DNA of 64,000 bases. Origin: Trileptium ribeirensis. Taxonomy: Eukaryota > Nematoda > Enoplea > Enoplida > Thoracostomopsidae. Below, piece by piece: positions 52,301 through 64,000 of the stretch. The translations under genes were made by a program, and so were the position numbers. Location: assembly GCA_030248225.1 (NCBI GenBank), contig JASANE010011980.1:16063-80062 (forward strand), in the 5' to 3' direction. The stretch's first letter is position 1, and every line of letters begins with the position of its first letter. The notes beneath the pieces are model-generated. The model searched no databases. It worked only from the letters and a program-made list of their open reading frames with translations, and was not told the origin of the DNA.

Positions 52301-55300
52301 GTCGATGCTGATGCTAGCGTATGCTCTGATGACGATGACGTTGGTGGCAATGATGACCAAGAGAGCTGCGTCGAAGCGGACAGTGAATTGTTGTTGGTAA
52401 CCGAATTGTGGGTTGAACCACAGCATGGTAAAATTGTGGCGCCCTGTCCAGCATGGTGTAGCGACTCTGCCTATACGGAACTGGTTGATAATATTTTTTC
52501 GCTTGATTGTCACATAGTTGAAGCACTCACAACGTTTGAACATTTAGTTTTATGCGCTAGAGAAGGACATGATAAATTATTAGCTAGCAGTGCTGATGGC
52601 GGTCACCAACGCTCTGTTACCGCCGGTCGCATCGATTCCGCTAATCATAGCAAAAAACGCTTCGACTCACAGTCATTTTGTCCCAGTGATGTGACGTTTA
52701 TTCCAAGTTGTATTCGGTGGACAGCCTTGTTGAAACACGCTCAACAGGCATCGCTTTTCTTCTCATGTCTTGCGTCGGAAGGCGATTACTTTGCAAAAAC
52801 TAACGAGCTGTTTTTCTCTCATTTTCTGTACGAACTTAGACAGTTGCACGAAGAGCGTCTTTTGGTGCCGCAAGAGCAGCTCTTGTCAGTTTGGGAGTAT
52901 ATTACTCGACGTTATGACGCTGGGTACGTCCGTAGCTCTGAAAATGAAAATCGGAGAAAATGGTCATGTTTGCTATGGAGCCGAGTAATACTTGGTGCTA
53001 GAAATGACCGTACAAAGTTACCTGGCTTGTTTGCTTTCATTAGATCACTTCACGCAGGCGAACGAATTATGATCACATTTGTCCCGACATCAGTATACGA
53101 TGTTGCCGCATTAAATGGGATCGATAACCAGTGCTTTGAATCCGACTCAGATAATTCAGTTATAGACTCGGATGTGAACTTTGAGAAGGGAAGCATGGGA
53201 GCTGGAAGCTCCACTATGGGATCGGCAGTTAACTATGAGAAACCTGCTTGCAACTTAAAATATCGTGAGCGTTTGAGACCAAAATTACCAGCTTCGAGCA
53301 GTGGTGCGACGACTGCTGAAGCGGCTATTAGTATCAGTGAACCAGTGTTTCCAATATTTGTATGCAACATATGCCGAACGAAGTTGCTATACGATTGTGT
53401 TAACATTACAAAGAACGATTTTTTGCCATTTTCAAAAATCGATGATAACTCCACTTATAATCCGTGCGGTACTGCCATGAATGACGTGTTCGTTGATTAT
53501 ACGATTAAAGTGGAGTCGGTATTGTCAAGTCTTCATCGGCAAATCTCACATGTGTCATCGTGTGATCCAAGTCCAAAAACGAGTCGTCAGTCATCGTTCA
53601 GCCATCTTCACATCTTCAGTGGTACTGACAGCGATCATTGGAATGAGGTCGGCTGGGACGAAAATGAATTCGATCCTGAAACAGAAATGGCTAGAGTTTG
53701 TTGTGCGATCGAAAACGCATATTCGAGCTCGTTTGTGCTCTCGGTGTACATAGGTATTGTGCGTGGGTTTCCGCTAAGCAAGCGTGATATTTTGGCCGCA
53801 ATTGACGGTAAGTGCGAAGAGTACTTATTCGAAATTGATATAACCCAGTTCATGAAAGCCGTATGCGAGCATCATGTCGCTGTGTCTCAAAATGACGATG
53901 GTCGTGATTCAAATCCATGTGACAGTAATAGCATTTTGGCAACCAGTAATATAACTACTGACGCGGAACCTTGTAGGGATGCAGCCGAATCAGGACCTGA
54001 TATACCTATTGAAGACTTCGTTTCGATGGACGACGCGATTCAAGATAGTACAAAGTTTCTTCAGCGCTCTAATACACTTGATACTTTTACGTCCGGTTCT
54101 ACATGGCAAAGTGAAAACTTTCCGCAACGCGACAACAGTTGTGATAACTTCAATATTATTCTTAATGCACGTAACATTTGTTGTGATTCTGTTCATAATC
54201 ATATCAAGGCTCAATTTTTATCTGCAATTCAGCGTCGATTTCAGCCCGTCCCAGGAGCTCCTGGATATTTTTGCCTTAAAACCCAGTTCAACTCATTTGG
54301 AACGAATGACGCCAGACATGATATCACTGAAAGTGAAAGTTTGTTATCGCTAATCAATGACGATTCAGAAAGTGAAGTCAGCGAAGACAATGTAGACGGA
54401 GATATTTGTTTTAAGGATATATCCTCTGCTGGTGAACAGCCGTTTATACGTCATTCAGTTATCGACAATGGTTCCTCATCTCACCGTCAGCATCATCGAC
54501 TAAGCGAAAGTGGCTCATCAGATTTAAATCGCAAACCAGGTGGACAATTTGAGCACAAAAATGTAATTATACAATGCAAAGAAAATATCAAAAGTAAAGG
54601 CGACGAACGACGACTAAATATGAGTAGCTTTGATGACGCCGACAATAATAATGATTCTAGCGAAGTTGGACGCGTTGAAAACGCGGATGATATTGAAGAT
54701 GAGGACGAAAATGATGAATATGAGGATAATCATGATCGAGATTCGTATAGTATTGCTCATATCGATGGGACTCGGCCACTTTTTCTGCAGATGACGTGCT
54801 CGGTCCGCGTTGGGCTAGAACTTTATAGCTGCAGTGTCGATACGCTGCCGACTTGTTTTATCGATTTATTAAATCGCATTGGCGTACATCACAATCGCAG
54901 TCCTTTAGCCAACCGACTGCGCGATATGACCGTTAGTCTTGATGTGCTAGTACTGAGTCCAGCGGTACAAAATGCGGTAGATCTTTTCGATGGCCAGTCT
55001 GCTGCAACCAGCCAACTAAACGGCAGCAATTGTGGTGGAGAAGAGACTACTTGTGTTTTTACTGAACAAAAAACGACTGCGATGCACGAAAAAGATCGCA
55101 GCAATTGCAGCAATATGGGACATTTTGTTACATCAGATGGCAATAATTATTGGCCAGACGAAATTTTCGATTCAGAGGGAGAAGACGAAGTGCCAGTAAC
55201 AGCAGATTCAAGCATCAATTTTGCACGGTTGGACACTCAGCATTGCAAAACAATGCAGACAGTTGTTTGCGAAATTGAACAACTATTGGAGGATGAAGTA

Positions 55301-58300
55301 ACTTATGGACTCCGCCTTCAGCCGTCTATTGACGAAACCATCTTACACCGCGTTTGCGATCATATTCAAAGATCAGCCGGTGGCTCTCTACCGTTATCAT
55401 CGACATATCGTGAAATTCCACTAATTTTTGTAATGAGCGAAACTATAAGCCTCGCAAAAATAAAATCTCGTTTGGATCATTTCCGGTTTCAAGGTTTCTT
55501 ATTTGCAAATTCAGGACAGTTTTTCTATGCAAAAAATGATCCACATGCGGAACGTGACAATGCAACATTTCGCGCTGTGATGCCATCACAACCGGCTCAA
55601 GTGGCAAAATTATCAACATGCGAAGAAGCACATTTAGAACCTGACGAGTCTACTGTGCCAGCTAATCAAAAAGCTTTGCTTCATGCATTTGACGAAACAG
55701 ATGGTGGACGCCGTGCGCATTCGCCAGTGTTAAATTTACGCCGTTTATCTCGTCATGGTAGCTCTCAGGTTATATCGAACAAAACAGATAATACTGCTGA
55801 AGATATTAATAATTACACTTATAAGAGTAATTTAAGTTCGCAAGAGTTACAAAAAACTCCGCAGTTTCCAAAGCGATCATACTCGTTCTCATACTTTAGT
55901 CGAAATGAAGCAGCGAATCAGCAAAAAGCAAGTGAAAACCTTGTCGACGCTACTCCTAAGCCAGACTGTAACATTACTTCTGATGTAATTCATCGTGGAA
56001 GTGCAGATATAGAGCCATTCGCGCCAGACCACGGCTCCGCCAACACGGCTGTAGATCCGGTCGTACCTGCGACTATTGGAAAACGCTTCTCGAGGCGAAA
56101 CTGGAGTGGCGCTAGTGCTGTGGTTGTATCTTCGAACGTCCACGCTAAGCTTGACGAAAATATGTGTTTTTCACCTCTAGCAGTGGCAAAAACATCAAAC
56201 AATTTGCCATTTGACCCATGTGGTGCCAGCGAAACGACAAGTATAAGTGTTGCTGGCGAAAGCGTAGTTGATGGAACGATAACTGAAGCAGGATACGCGG
56301 CTGAAAGTGAGGATATCGACTTCGATACCGAAAAAGTCGATGGTGGAAATAGTCGTCAAATTAGTAGTAAAAACGTTGGAAATATTATCGGCGGCGTGCC
56401 AAATTTTTGGCTTATTATAAAAATCGACAGTGTAGCGACGGAGAACGTTAGCGGAGACACTGTTGCTTCAACAGCAACACTACAAAGCGGTGGAACACCG
56501 AAACTTCGTCTTTTCTATCAGATACGGCGTGATCAAAATCTGTCTTCGTGTCGAGGTGTTATAAACGCGCTTGCGATTGAATTGGAGAGCATTATTCGTC
56601 GAATCAATCAAGAAATGTTGTTGGAAAGCCTAGCTGAAACACACAATGCGAATCCTTTACTTATTTCTCCTGTTATAGTTGATGATCGTAGAGCTTCGGT
56701 GTTGCTTGACGACGATGAAGATGATGCTGACGATGATGAACTTGGTCAGCATTTAGCAGCCGCGGCCCAATTTAAGCCGGAAAGTTTTGCATGTCCTTGT
56801 GTGTGGTATACGTTGCTGAGAGTTCATCCACGGCTCCGCGCAAGCGGTCGAAGCGGGCAAATGTCGAAAGCGGTGAAAGCGGTCAAATCGTTTTTGAACA
56901 AAATGGCCGTTGCCAATCGTGAAAATGCGTACGTGTATCGAAGCAGCAGCGTGACCGACGCTGTATTTTATCTTCGATTGTACGATAGTGCGAACGATAT
57001 TCCTAAAGTAATTCGATCGGCAAACGACGAGGTCAAAGAGTTTTTGTCGAAAGACGAATTTCGTCAGCTATCGAAGCAAGTAGACGATAATTTTCCGGAC
57101 AACGAGGATTTGCTTAAACCTTGTCCGCATACGCTTTTGCTGACGTGTCACGGCGTTTCGCCGAGCGATATTGAGTTTCGGCACTCGCTGCGCCGAGCGC
57201 TGGACGGCGAGCTTGATAAAGCTGTACTAGATTCTCTGTGCACGAGTTTTGAGCGAAATCCATGTACAAAGCTCGCTGCGGATGATGTTGAATTTATTCA
57301 GCCGAGTGGCCAAGAACCGTCGACAGTAATTCGGTATGTGATTCCACAGGACGCGATGGAGTATTTGTTCGCATTGAGCAATTTTCTTCATCAGCATTTG
57401 CTTCAGTACAATGCTTATAGTCCAAAATTTGCCTCCGACAACGTTACATTTCGTATCGATAATAATTATGATGGTAATAGGAAGTCGCCACGAACCACGA
57501 AACAACAACCACGTGTTCGTTCTGCGGTCACCAACGGTTGTAGTCCTGATTCCGGTATTTACTTATATTTTGATCCGTCACAAACGCGAATACTAAAAGC
57601 CAAGCACACAACGCCGGCTGCTCGTGAAGGCCTTGCGTGTGTGTCGTTTCAGCTAGTTGACCAGTATGATGTTCCGCTTGAATTTATTCATACGTCGAAT
57701 ATCAAATCAACCAGTTTTAAAATCTTTCTGTTGAATACAGACCGTCACATTGACTATTCTCCGTGGACAAAGCTGAACTCCGCTGTTGGTCGTAAAGTAT
57801 CATCAAACAATTTCGCTACTGATGCCGATGCTGTAACGGTTGGAGTTGTACGATTTAACATTTGGGAACGTGGCAAAATTGACTCGAAACGACTGATCGA
57901 TAACTTGGAATCTGCTTTGCGACATGCGCTTTGCGATCTGTTTACGGAATTTGTTTACCTAACCGCGTCTATTTTAACATCACACGCTGAAGTTGGGTTA
58001 CTTGGTGGTTCGTCGGGCGGAGGCCCTTTATCGGAACCTGGTTCACCGAACAACGTCAGAGAGCATGGGTCTGTTTCTAAGCCCGATCCAAATATTCGAC
58101 TTCGTCATGTGTCAGCGTTTCTTCCTGTGGCTGCCAATAAAGAAAGTAGTATATTCAGTTTCGATATGCTTCGAATGCGTCAGGTGACCGAAGGCGATCA
58201 GACGGGACGCAAAGCGTCAGTGGCCGCGGTTTCTCGTTTTCAGTCTTATAACTACACGTCTCCGGGTGCAAGCACAAATCATCTAGCTACAGCCTGCTGT

Positions 58301-61300
58301 GACATCCAAGGATATATTCTCAATCCTGGTATAGTAAGGGGCATCGAATGGTTAGAGGAAGTATCGAAAAGTGGCTGTACTACGCTAAAGCGTTTTCAGT
58401 ACACTGTGTCGGCTCAGTTTTCATTGCGTCAACTCGTAACCGAAATGTACAAAATTCTTGTTGGACAAGTTCATCCGACCACGAACGTATTTTGCTTTGT
58501 CAAGAAAACCAATTTCGCCGCAAGCGCGGCTAGCCTTTTGTCGGTACATCAGCAGCCTTCACATTTATACGGTACATTATTGGGACAAAGGCGAAGAAAA
58601 TATTATTCCAGTACTATATCGGAATGTTCTACTGCCACGTCGCAGTGTGTTCACGAGGTGTACTATGTGCAGTATGACCCTTTAAGTACCCAGACGATTC
58701 GCTCAGGCGGCCATCAGATATCTGGCTGTTCAGTGGTTCCAGTCCATCCGGATGAAAGGGACGAATTTATAATTGTGGCTGCGAGTAAAGAATTGCACCA
58801 CAAAACAATAAATGCGTCACATTTTAAATCATCGACCGAAGCTGAGGAGAGCTTTAAAATACCATCTGGAATGGGGCCTGAACCGCTACAAAAGTATATG
58901 CCAGTAATAGCCGAAGACTCTACACTGAACAATACCGTTCCCTGTTTTGCATTTGTGCCACGTCAGCGCTTTCTGCTAACAAAATGTTCAGGCAAAACTG
59001 TAACTGCCTATGTGTACAACTGGTCTCCAAACTGGACAAAAGCATTTGACCTTTTCCTATTTCGGTTAACATGTTGGCAAAATGCTCGTTCCGCGCTTCT
59101 TAATAATATTTGTCTTCATAAGTTGGGCATATATCATGTTGCAAAGGCGCAAGAGAACAGGGTGAGCCAAAACGAATTTCTCAACTGTTTTTGGACCGAT
59201 CCGGAGCCCTTTGTGAAGAGTTCACTGTATGCGCCTTTGCGGAAAACTGACATGACCAAAGTAAAACCGTCGATGATTGCAATGCTGAATCCGTGGAGCG
59301 AATCTCAAATGCCAGTATGGAGCCGTACGCCAACGATAATTTGTCAGACTGTATTGTCGGTAGAAACGATTGCGGATCCGGTTCGATTACAAGGTCAACA
59401 ACTAATTGAAATTCGTCGGCGTCTTAAGCAGATGCTAAACTACAAAGATCAGCTTGTACAGTTGCATTCGATTTGGAGCCAGGCTGTTCCTAATGCCGCA
59501 AATGTGTTTGTTAAAGAATCGCTTCTTACAAAGTTAATTGCTCACAGCCGGCTGGAGCACTATGTTTGTAGTCCGTTGCTATTTCATCCTGCTTGGCGTG
59601 AAATGATGATACACGTTCAGTATATGGATGAAGATCGTACGACAGTAGCAGAACGAGCTACTGCCTCAGATGCTGCTGTACAATCGCCTAACGAAAAACG
59701 CAACCGAAATGCATCTGCTTATTTTTCGTCTCCCTTTATGTCGCAAGCTACACCAGCACCATCACTCCAAGCACAGCAATTGCAAAATCATCCACATCTG
59801 TTGTCCAGTGGTGGAACGGCGAGTCGCTCGGTATCTCTGGGTGACCAAGCATGGCATGTTCAGTTACAGATTAATTTAATCAATGAGTACGGGTCGTACC
59901 TTGGAATGCTTGGTTTTGTAGCTGTCGACGTAGTAAAGGATCAACAGTCATCCATAGGTTTAAGCGCTGCTCAACATTTACCTGGTTCAGTAATAACTGC
60001 TTCAACCCCTGCTGGCGCAATTGGCGGTGTACCTCTTCGCTGGTATCAGCTGCCTACCGCGGAAGGGTTCCTTATTGTTCGACTTAGCTTTAAAGCTCCC
60101 TATTTCCTGCTTGAAATGTACACACTGGATTTGGCTTCGATTTCGGCCACGTATATCAGCACAATTGATCTAGCTGCATTTCGCCGACGCTGTGAAGCAT
60201 TTATATTTGACAAACATATGCATTCATTTTGTCACGATTTTCATATTCATACACTGTACGCGTATGTTACGGAGAAGCGGCCGGTATTCAAGCCAAACTA
60301 TCATATAACGGCGTTTTTGGACTATTTCCTCAAATACTATAGCCGTCGGCCATCGTGTTCGCAAACGAATGTGGCGGTTGCAAGCCTTCCGGTATCGGGC
60401 CTCTCTACCACCGCGGATAAGCTGTTTGACTATTTACTACGATATTCTAAAACGTACGGTTACGATACACAACGAATGCGAACAACAGCAGCAGCTACCA
60501 CCAATCATTGTTCAACAACTACTGACGAACCAACTGATTATGTTCTTGTACGAAGGATTCACACCAGTGATATCGAATCGTCTTCGTTAAGTCATTCTGA
60601 TCCAGCCGCTAACAAAGGCGCTGCTACTACAGCAAACGAAGTCGGTGACTGTGGAGATTCAGACTATGAAATTGTTCAACTTATACTCAAACAAGAGCTT
60701 AATTTACAACAGTTAACTAGCAAGACTGTCGCACCATCCGCAGAATGTTCATATGCTTCTACAAGTAATGTCCAACATACCGTACCCAATGCTTCCAATG
60801 GTTTCTCGCTGGTTGACAGATATTCCGGATCGTTGGGCTCATCTCATGGCGTCGCAACCGCAGGTAAATTAGTTTCGTCACACACGTTGATGCTAAAATT
60901 TTATCTTTTAATTTTTAATCGCTCGATACAAAACGTATCGTCGTGGAGGTTCGATGGCGACGGTCTTTTTCAAAAGTTAAATGAAAGCGTGTTCGGAGGA
61001 GACGTACCGGCAGTCATAGCCGACGCCGTAGTTGATATTGCCCCAAGTGCATCATCTAGTCGTACTGGACTATTATTATTTCATCCGGTTAGTTCTACTA
61101 TAATTTCGGATTCTGTTTCACACTCACGGGTTGATGAATCGAATTCAATGAATGATGATAATGCTGTTTCGCAGAGACATGAAAAACGATCGCAACACGT
61201 CTCAAAAAGCGAAAACTCACCTCGCACTGAATGGATATCTGGCTATAACGTAAGCTCATACAGTGCTCCGCCAGTTTTTCGGCACTTATATAGCAAGCAA

Positions 61301-62828
61301 ACGTACGATCATGCTCGAACTATACATAGTTGTACAGCAGCCACTGCTCCGTTTGCGTCGAGTCTGACAAATCTTGATACCTTAGCATTACCGGTCTCTC
61401 CGGTGCCGAGAAAGCGAAGTCTGTTCTTGCCGCCTCGTGATATTATCCCATCACAGGTCTCTACACACGCAGGCAAGGTGGCAGCGAATTTTGGAAAGTC
61501 AAATCTTCGACGCGATAGTTTTCCGCCGATCATTGACATGAGCAGTAGACGACTTTCACCTGACAGTAAACCTAGTTCCAGTTTTGACAACAGCTGCAGC
61601 GTAGATTTATACTGCAAATTAGAAAAAAGTAATGACCAAGATATTGGTTTTACTACATATCATAGAACTAATGAATCTATTTCGCAAGTCAAATCGATTG
61701 ATAGTGGCAGTGGAAGACAGAATAATACGCAATACGGTGATGCTAATGCTACTACTACAACCGACTCAGGAACCACCCGGTTTCATGTCTCGAAGGTTCT
61801 TAGCAAGTCGAGTATAAGCGACACACCATTTCGGAATACGTTATTGCTTGGGTCTCCGTCATCGTCGTTGCGAAACATTGTGGACAGTTATAACCGAAAG
61901 TCTGTGTCGCGTCGGTCGTCGGTGACTACAACAGTGGCAGATCATACAATAGATGTTACGTCGGTATCGGGTTTGCAATCTGGGACGGAACGGTATGCGG
62001 GGCGTCCGCGCTCACCGAGTACGTTACATATTTCGATTCATTACAGAACTGAAGGCCGAAAAGAACAAATTTTTCGCCGATTAGCAGGTACTACTAATCG
62101 TTCAACAAGTGCTACCGCTAGTACGGCGACGACAACAACAATCGACTGTATCAGTAACGATTCCTTGCCATGTCGTGAAGAGACGGTATTATATCCAGAA
62201 TATATTACCGTTATGGCATACATGACTACGGCTGATCTGCAGATGCAATCATGGTTGCAACAACATATCGAGGAAATAACGTTTCCGTTAAGCCATGGTT
62301 CATTGTCGTCGGGATCAGCTTTGGTCGGAAATTTGTGCAGCCGGATCGGCACAGTCCGATTTTCCGCCAATCGCTGTTGTCAGCAAGCGACAACAACTCG
62401 TATGTGTCAGCTATGCTCAATTTGAAGAATTGCTCAGCTGTGTTCAGAGTCAGCTGCTCAGCGCAGTACATCGAGGCCTGGAAAATCTTGTCTACATCCG
62501 GCTGAAGCATTGGGATCTCCTCGTTAAAACGCTCAAATCAAGTCCAAACTATGAATCGAATTATTTTCGTCATGCATTCAGTCCTGACTGCCGAACGGAG
62601 CATTTGATTTTACTAAATCCGAACAACCTGAATGATCTACTAATAGTCGTAACGAAAGAACCGGAAAATATAACGATGCGAGTTGTTTTTAAGCGTGATA
62701 AAAGTAGTGGCGGCGGTGATGACACAAACACGAGCGGTGACCTAGCTTTCCGACAAACTGACACCATTGACGATTTTGTTAATGCGCTTATTCATTTTCA
62801 TTGGCTCACGCTGTTGGGAAAACAATAG
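49322..62828 (+). CDS. SZT2: SZT2 homologue (KICSTOR complex subunit), giant near-intronless gene
   Basis: SZT2 is the large scaffold of KICSTOR, which in vertebrates recruits GATOR1 to lysosomes so that amino-acid shortage shuts off mTORC1. The start is supported by similarity from residue 16 (HVFLLMKHGFRISRN) to the vertebrate N-terminus. Other family landmarks follow in order: a vWA-like part with VITDGVNAMPD (from about residue 342) and MATFGAYL (about 398), RLREGYT, WQKWLHTHRL, TELWVEPQHG (about 1030), EIDITQFM (about 1504) and LFLQMTCSVR (about 1820). Acidic low-complexity tracts lie near 1785-1800 and 2462-2473, and serine/threonine-rich linkers near 1600-2350 and 3950-4250. The frame is open to 62425; the true C-terminus is in another frame ending at 62828, giving about 4,470-4,500 residues against about 3,400 in human. 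The near absence of introns is striking. Confidence 0.93.
62287..62383 (+). other. Frame change in SZT2: putative 97-nt intron or single-base frameshift
   Basis: Upstream coding is in one frame (stop at 62423-62425), while the protein-like C-terminus (QLVCVSYAQFEELLSC onward) is in the next. A GT-AG intron 62287-62383 (donor CC|GTTAAG, acceptor TTGTCAG) joins the frames and gives 4,469 residues; donor AAC|GTTTCC at 62281 is an alternative. Against an intron, the downstream frame already looks coding from about 62295 (HCRRDQLWSEI), so a one-base indel near 62292-62300 would also explain it and give about 4,501 residues. Confidence 0.6.
62384..62828 (+). CDS. SZT2: SZT2 C-terminal segment
   Basis: The frame runs to TAG at 62826-62828 and encodes about 148 residues with ordered composition: FEELLSCVQSQLLSAVHRGL, then YIRLKHWDLLVKTL, and an end DDFVNALIHFHWLTLLGKQ. 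This is far more protein-like than the tail of the upstream frame (NRCCQQATTTRMCQLCSI), so it is taken as the true C-terminus, joined by the frame change at 62287-62383. A serine/glycine/aspartate linker (SSGGGDDTNTSGD) is typical of this gene's loops. Confidence 0.8.
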
Positions 62829-64000
62829 CGTTGCAATGTACATTATGTAGATTATATTGTTTTGAGTCCTTTCGAAATTGGTTTTTGGTTTAAGTAGGTT
62901 TACTAAACCCTATATCGTCCATGGTCACAAATATAGTAGCCAGACTCTTGCTATTAATTTGCCAACTCCTAACCAAGAACTATTACGAACGGCGCTAATT
63001 TGGAGGATATTTCTGTTTGGCTGTTATTGAAAGAAATTGGAAAAAACAGTAATAATTTACATACGTAGTTCCACGAGCCACCAAAAGTTATTGTAATATT
63101 TGAAGCCGCTTTTGCCTAACTGAATGACATTTTGACGACACTTTGTATACAATGTTTTGGAGAACAGCGAGTTAAATTTTTGCCATAAAGAACTGGAAGT
63201 ATTCATTAAAACGGTGTTGAAATATATATTTGAAACCGAAATAGCTTAAAATGAGGTTCTTCATTGTCCAAAATACAAACATTTGTTGATGATACATTAT
63301 TGTTTGGTATATTCATATGATATCGACCACACACTCAAATTTATGTGTTTTTGCTAGCGCTTGTTTATTCTCATTCTTAGTGCGATTATCAGTAGCAGCA
63401 TTGTCATAAAAGGCTTTACTATTTAAATCCTATCCCCCAGTACAACGGAAACATTCCACTTTTTAGTCTTTTTAACTAGTGATTTATATTAAGCATGCGT
63501 GCCACTTATTATTATTTAATATATGTATTGACTTGCCATACACCCGTTCGCCTGCAACTACCCATCTGAAAATGAACAACTCAAGGTATCGATGGCAAAC
63601 CCAACCTGGTACAACTAAATATTGTATGAATTGGTAATGGCATTGTTTCTCAGCTGAGTAGATGTGATCTGTTGGTAGCAGATGTATTTCCATATTGAAC
63701 CGAACAATCTTTAGCCAACTTAACTTGCAGACAGCCTGAATCTTTAACCCCCGACGCGTACTGAAATTGTCAGTATAAACTAGTAGCCTGTCTCATCGCC
63801 AAGGTGGTGAATTATGCGTGTCGAATATGTAATTTAGATATACGTACATAGCTTATGTTGCTTTAATAGTTGGTGAGATGTACACGCTTATTGTGTATTT
63901 AATTTACAATATGCATTTATATATAGGATGAATTGCTCTACAAAATGAATAATTAGTATATTTATAAAGCCAAAGCGGTTAGCACAATATGTATGTTACA
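62829..64000. other. SZT2 3' flank
   Basis: AT-rich DNA with no coding signal. A weak candidate poly(A) signal ATTAAA lies at 63205-63210; no AATAAA close to the stop was seen. Repeat R4 copy 2 lies at 63777-63852. Confidence 0.6.
63777..63852. repeat. Short repeat R4, copy 2
   Basis: Same orientation as 3916-3997, with exact cores ATCGCCAAGGTGGTGAATT and TGTCGAATATGTAATTT and a few substitutions between them. Confidence 0.6.

Noticed and set aside
62226..62510. Several overlapping frames at the SZT2 3' end on both strands
   Set aside because: Apart from the plus-strand frame ending at 62828 they are shadows of SZT2 coding sequence.

Overview
The window looks like nuclear DNA from a nematode. 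It is AT-rich and gene-poor, has kilobase-scale introns and carries many small transposons. The main clue to the organism is the tropomyosin in the first half. Its most canonical exon 6/7 ([13 protein letters not shown]), its exon 8 ([19 protein letters not shown]) and its exon 9c start (DELVHEKE) read like nematode tropomyosin rather than arthropod or vertebrate. No ribosomal RNA, tRNA or CRISPR array was recognised. Everything here comes from reading the sequence by eye; no search was run.

Layout. (1) 2632-35944, plus strand: the 3' part of a tropomyosin gene (lev-11 type), residues about 126-284. Exons 1-3 must lie upstream of the window. It has three alternative exons 4, one exon 5, three alternative fused exons 6/7, one exon 8 and three alternative terminal exons 9. 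That allows 27 combinations downstream of exon 3. (2) The tropomyosin introns hold many small mobile elements: palindromic TA-target MITEs, a 219-bp MITE, an 811-bp hAT-type MITE with CCCGGA arrays and a perfect 8-bp target duplication, a second hAT-like element, and several dispersed repeats. (3) 38911-42780: a satellite of about 150-bp monomers, partly arranged as a 455-bp three-monomer higher-order repeat, split by a 1.57-kb insertion that itself contains a long imperfect hairpin. (4) 43293-48890: a transposon nest. A decayed ISXO2/IS1595-like (Merlin-type) transposase gene is split by a 1856-bp hAT element carrying a recognisable hAT dimerisation domain, and the nest is surrounded by four copies of another repeat. 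(5) 49322-62828, plus strand: a giant SZT2 homologue (KICSTOR subunit, amino-acid control of mTORC1). It is open for about 13 kb without a visible intron until a single frame change close to its 3' end. (6) 62829-64000: 3' flank, with one short repeat shared with an intron 60 kb away.

The two host genes are functionally unrelated: tropomyosin is an actin-filament regulator and SZT2 a nutrient-signalling scaffold. Nothing suggests they are co-regulated. The most interesting points are the triple three-way exon choice in tropomyosin, whose exon lengths penalise wrong splicing, and the nearly intronless SZT2 beside a gene with very large introns.
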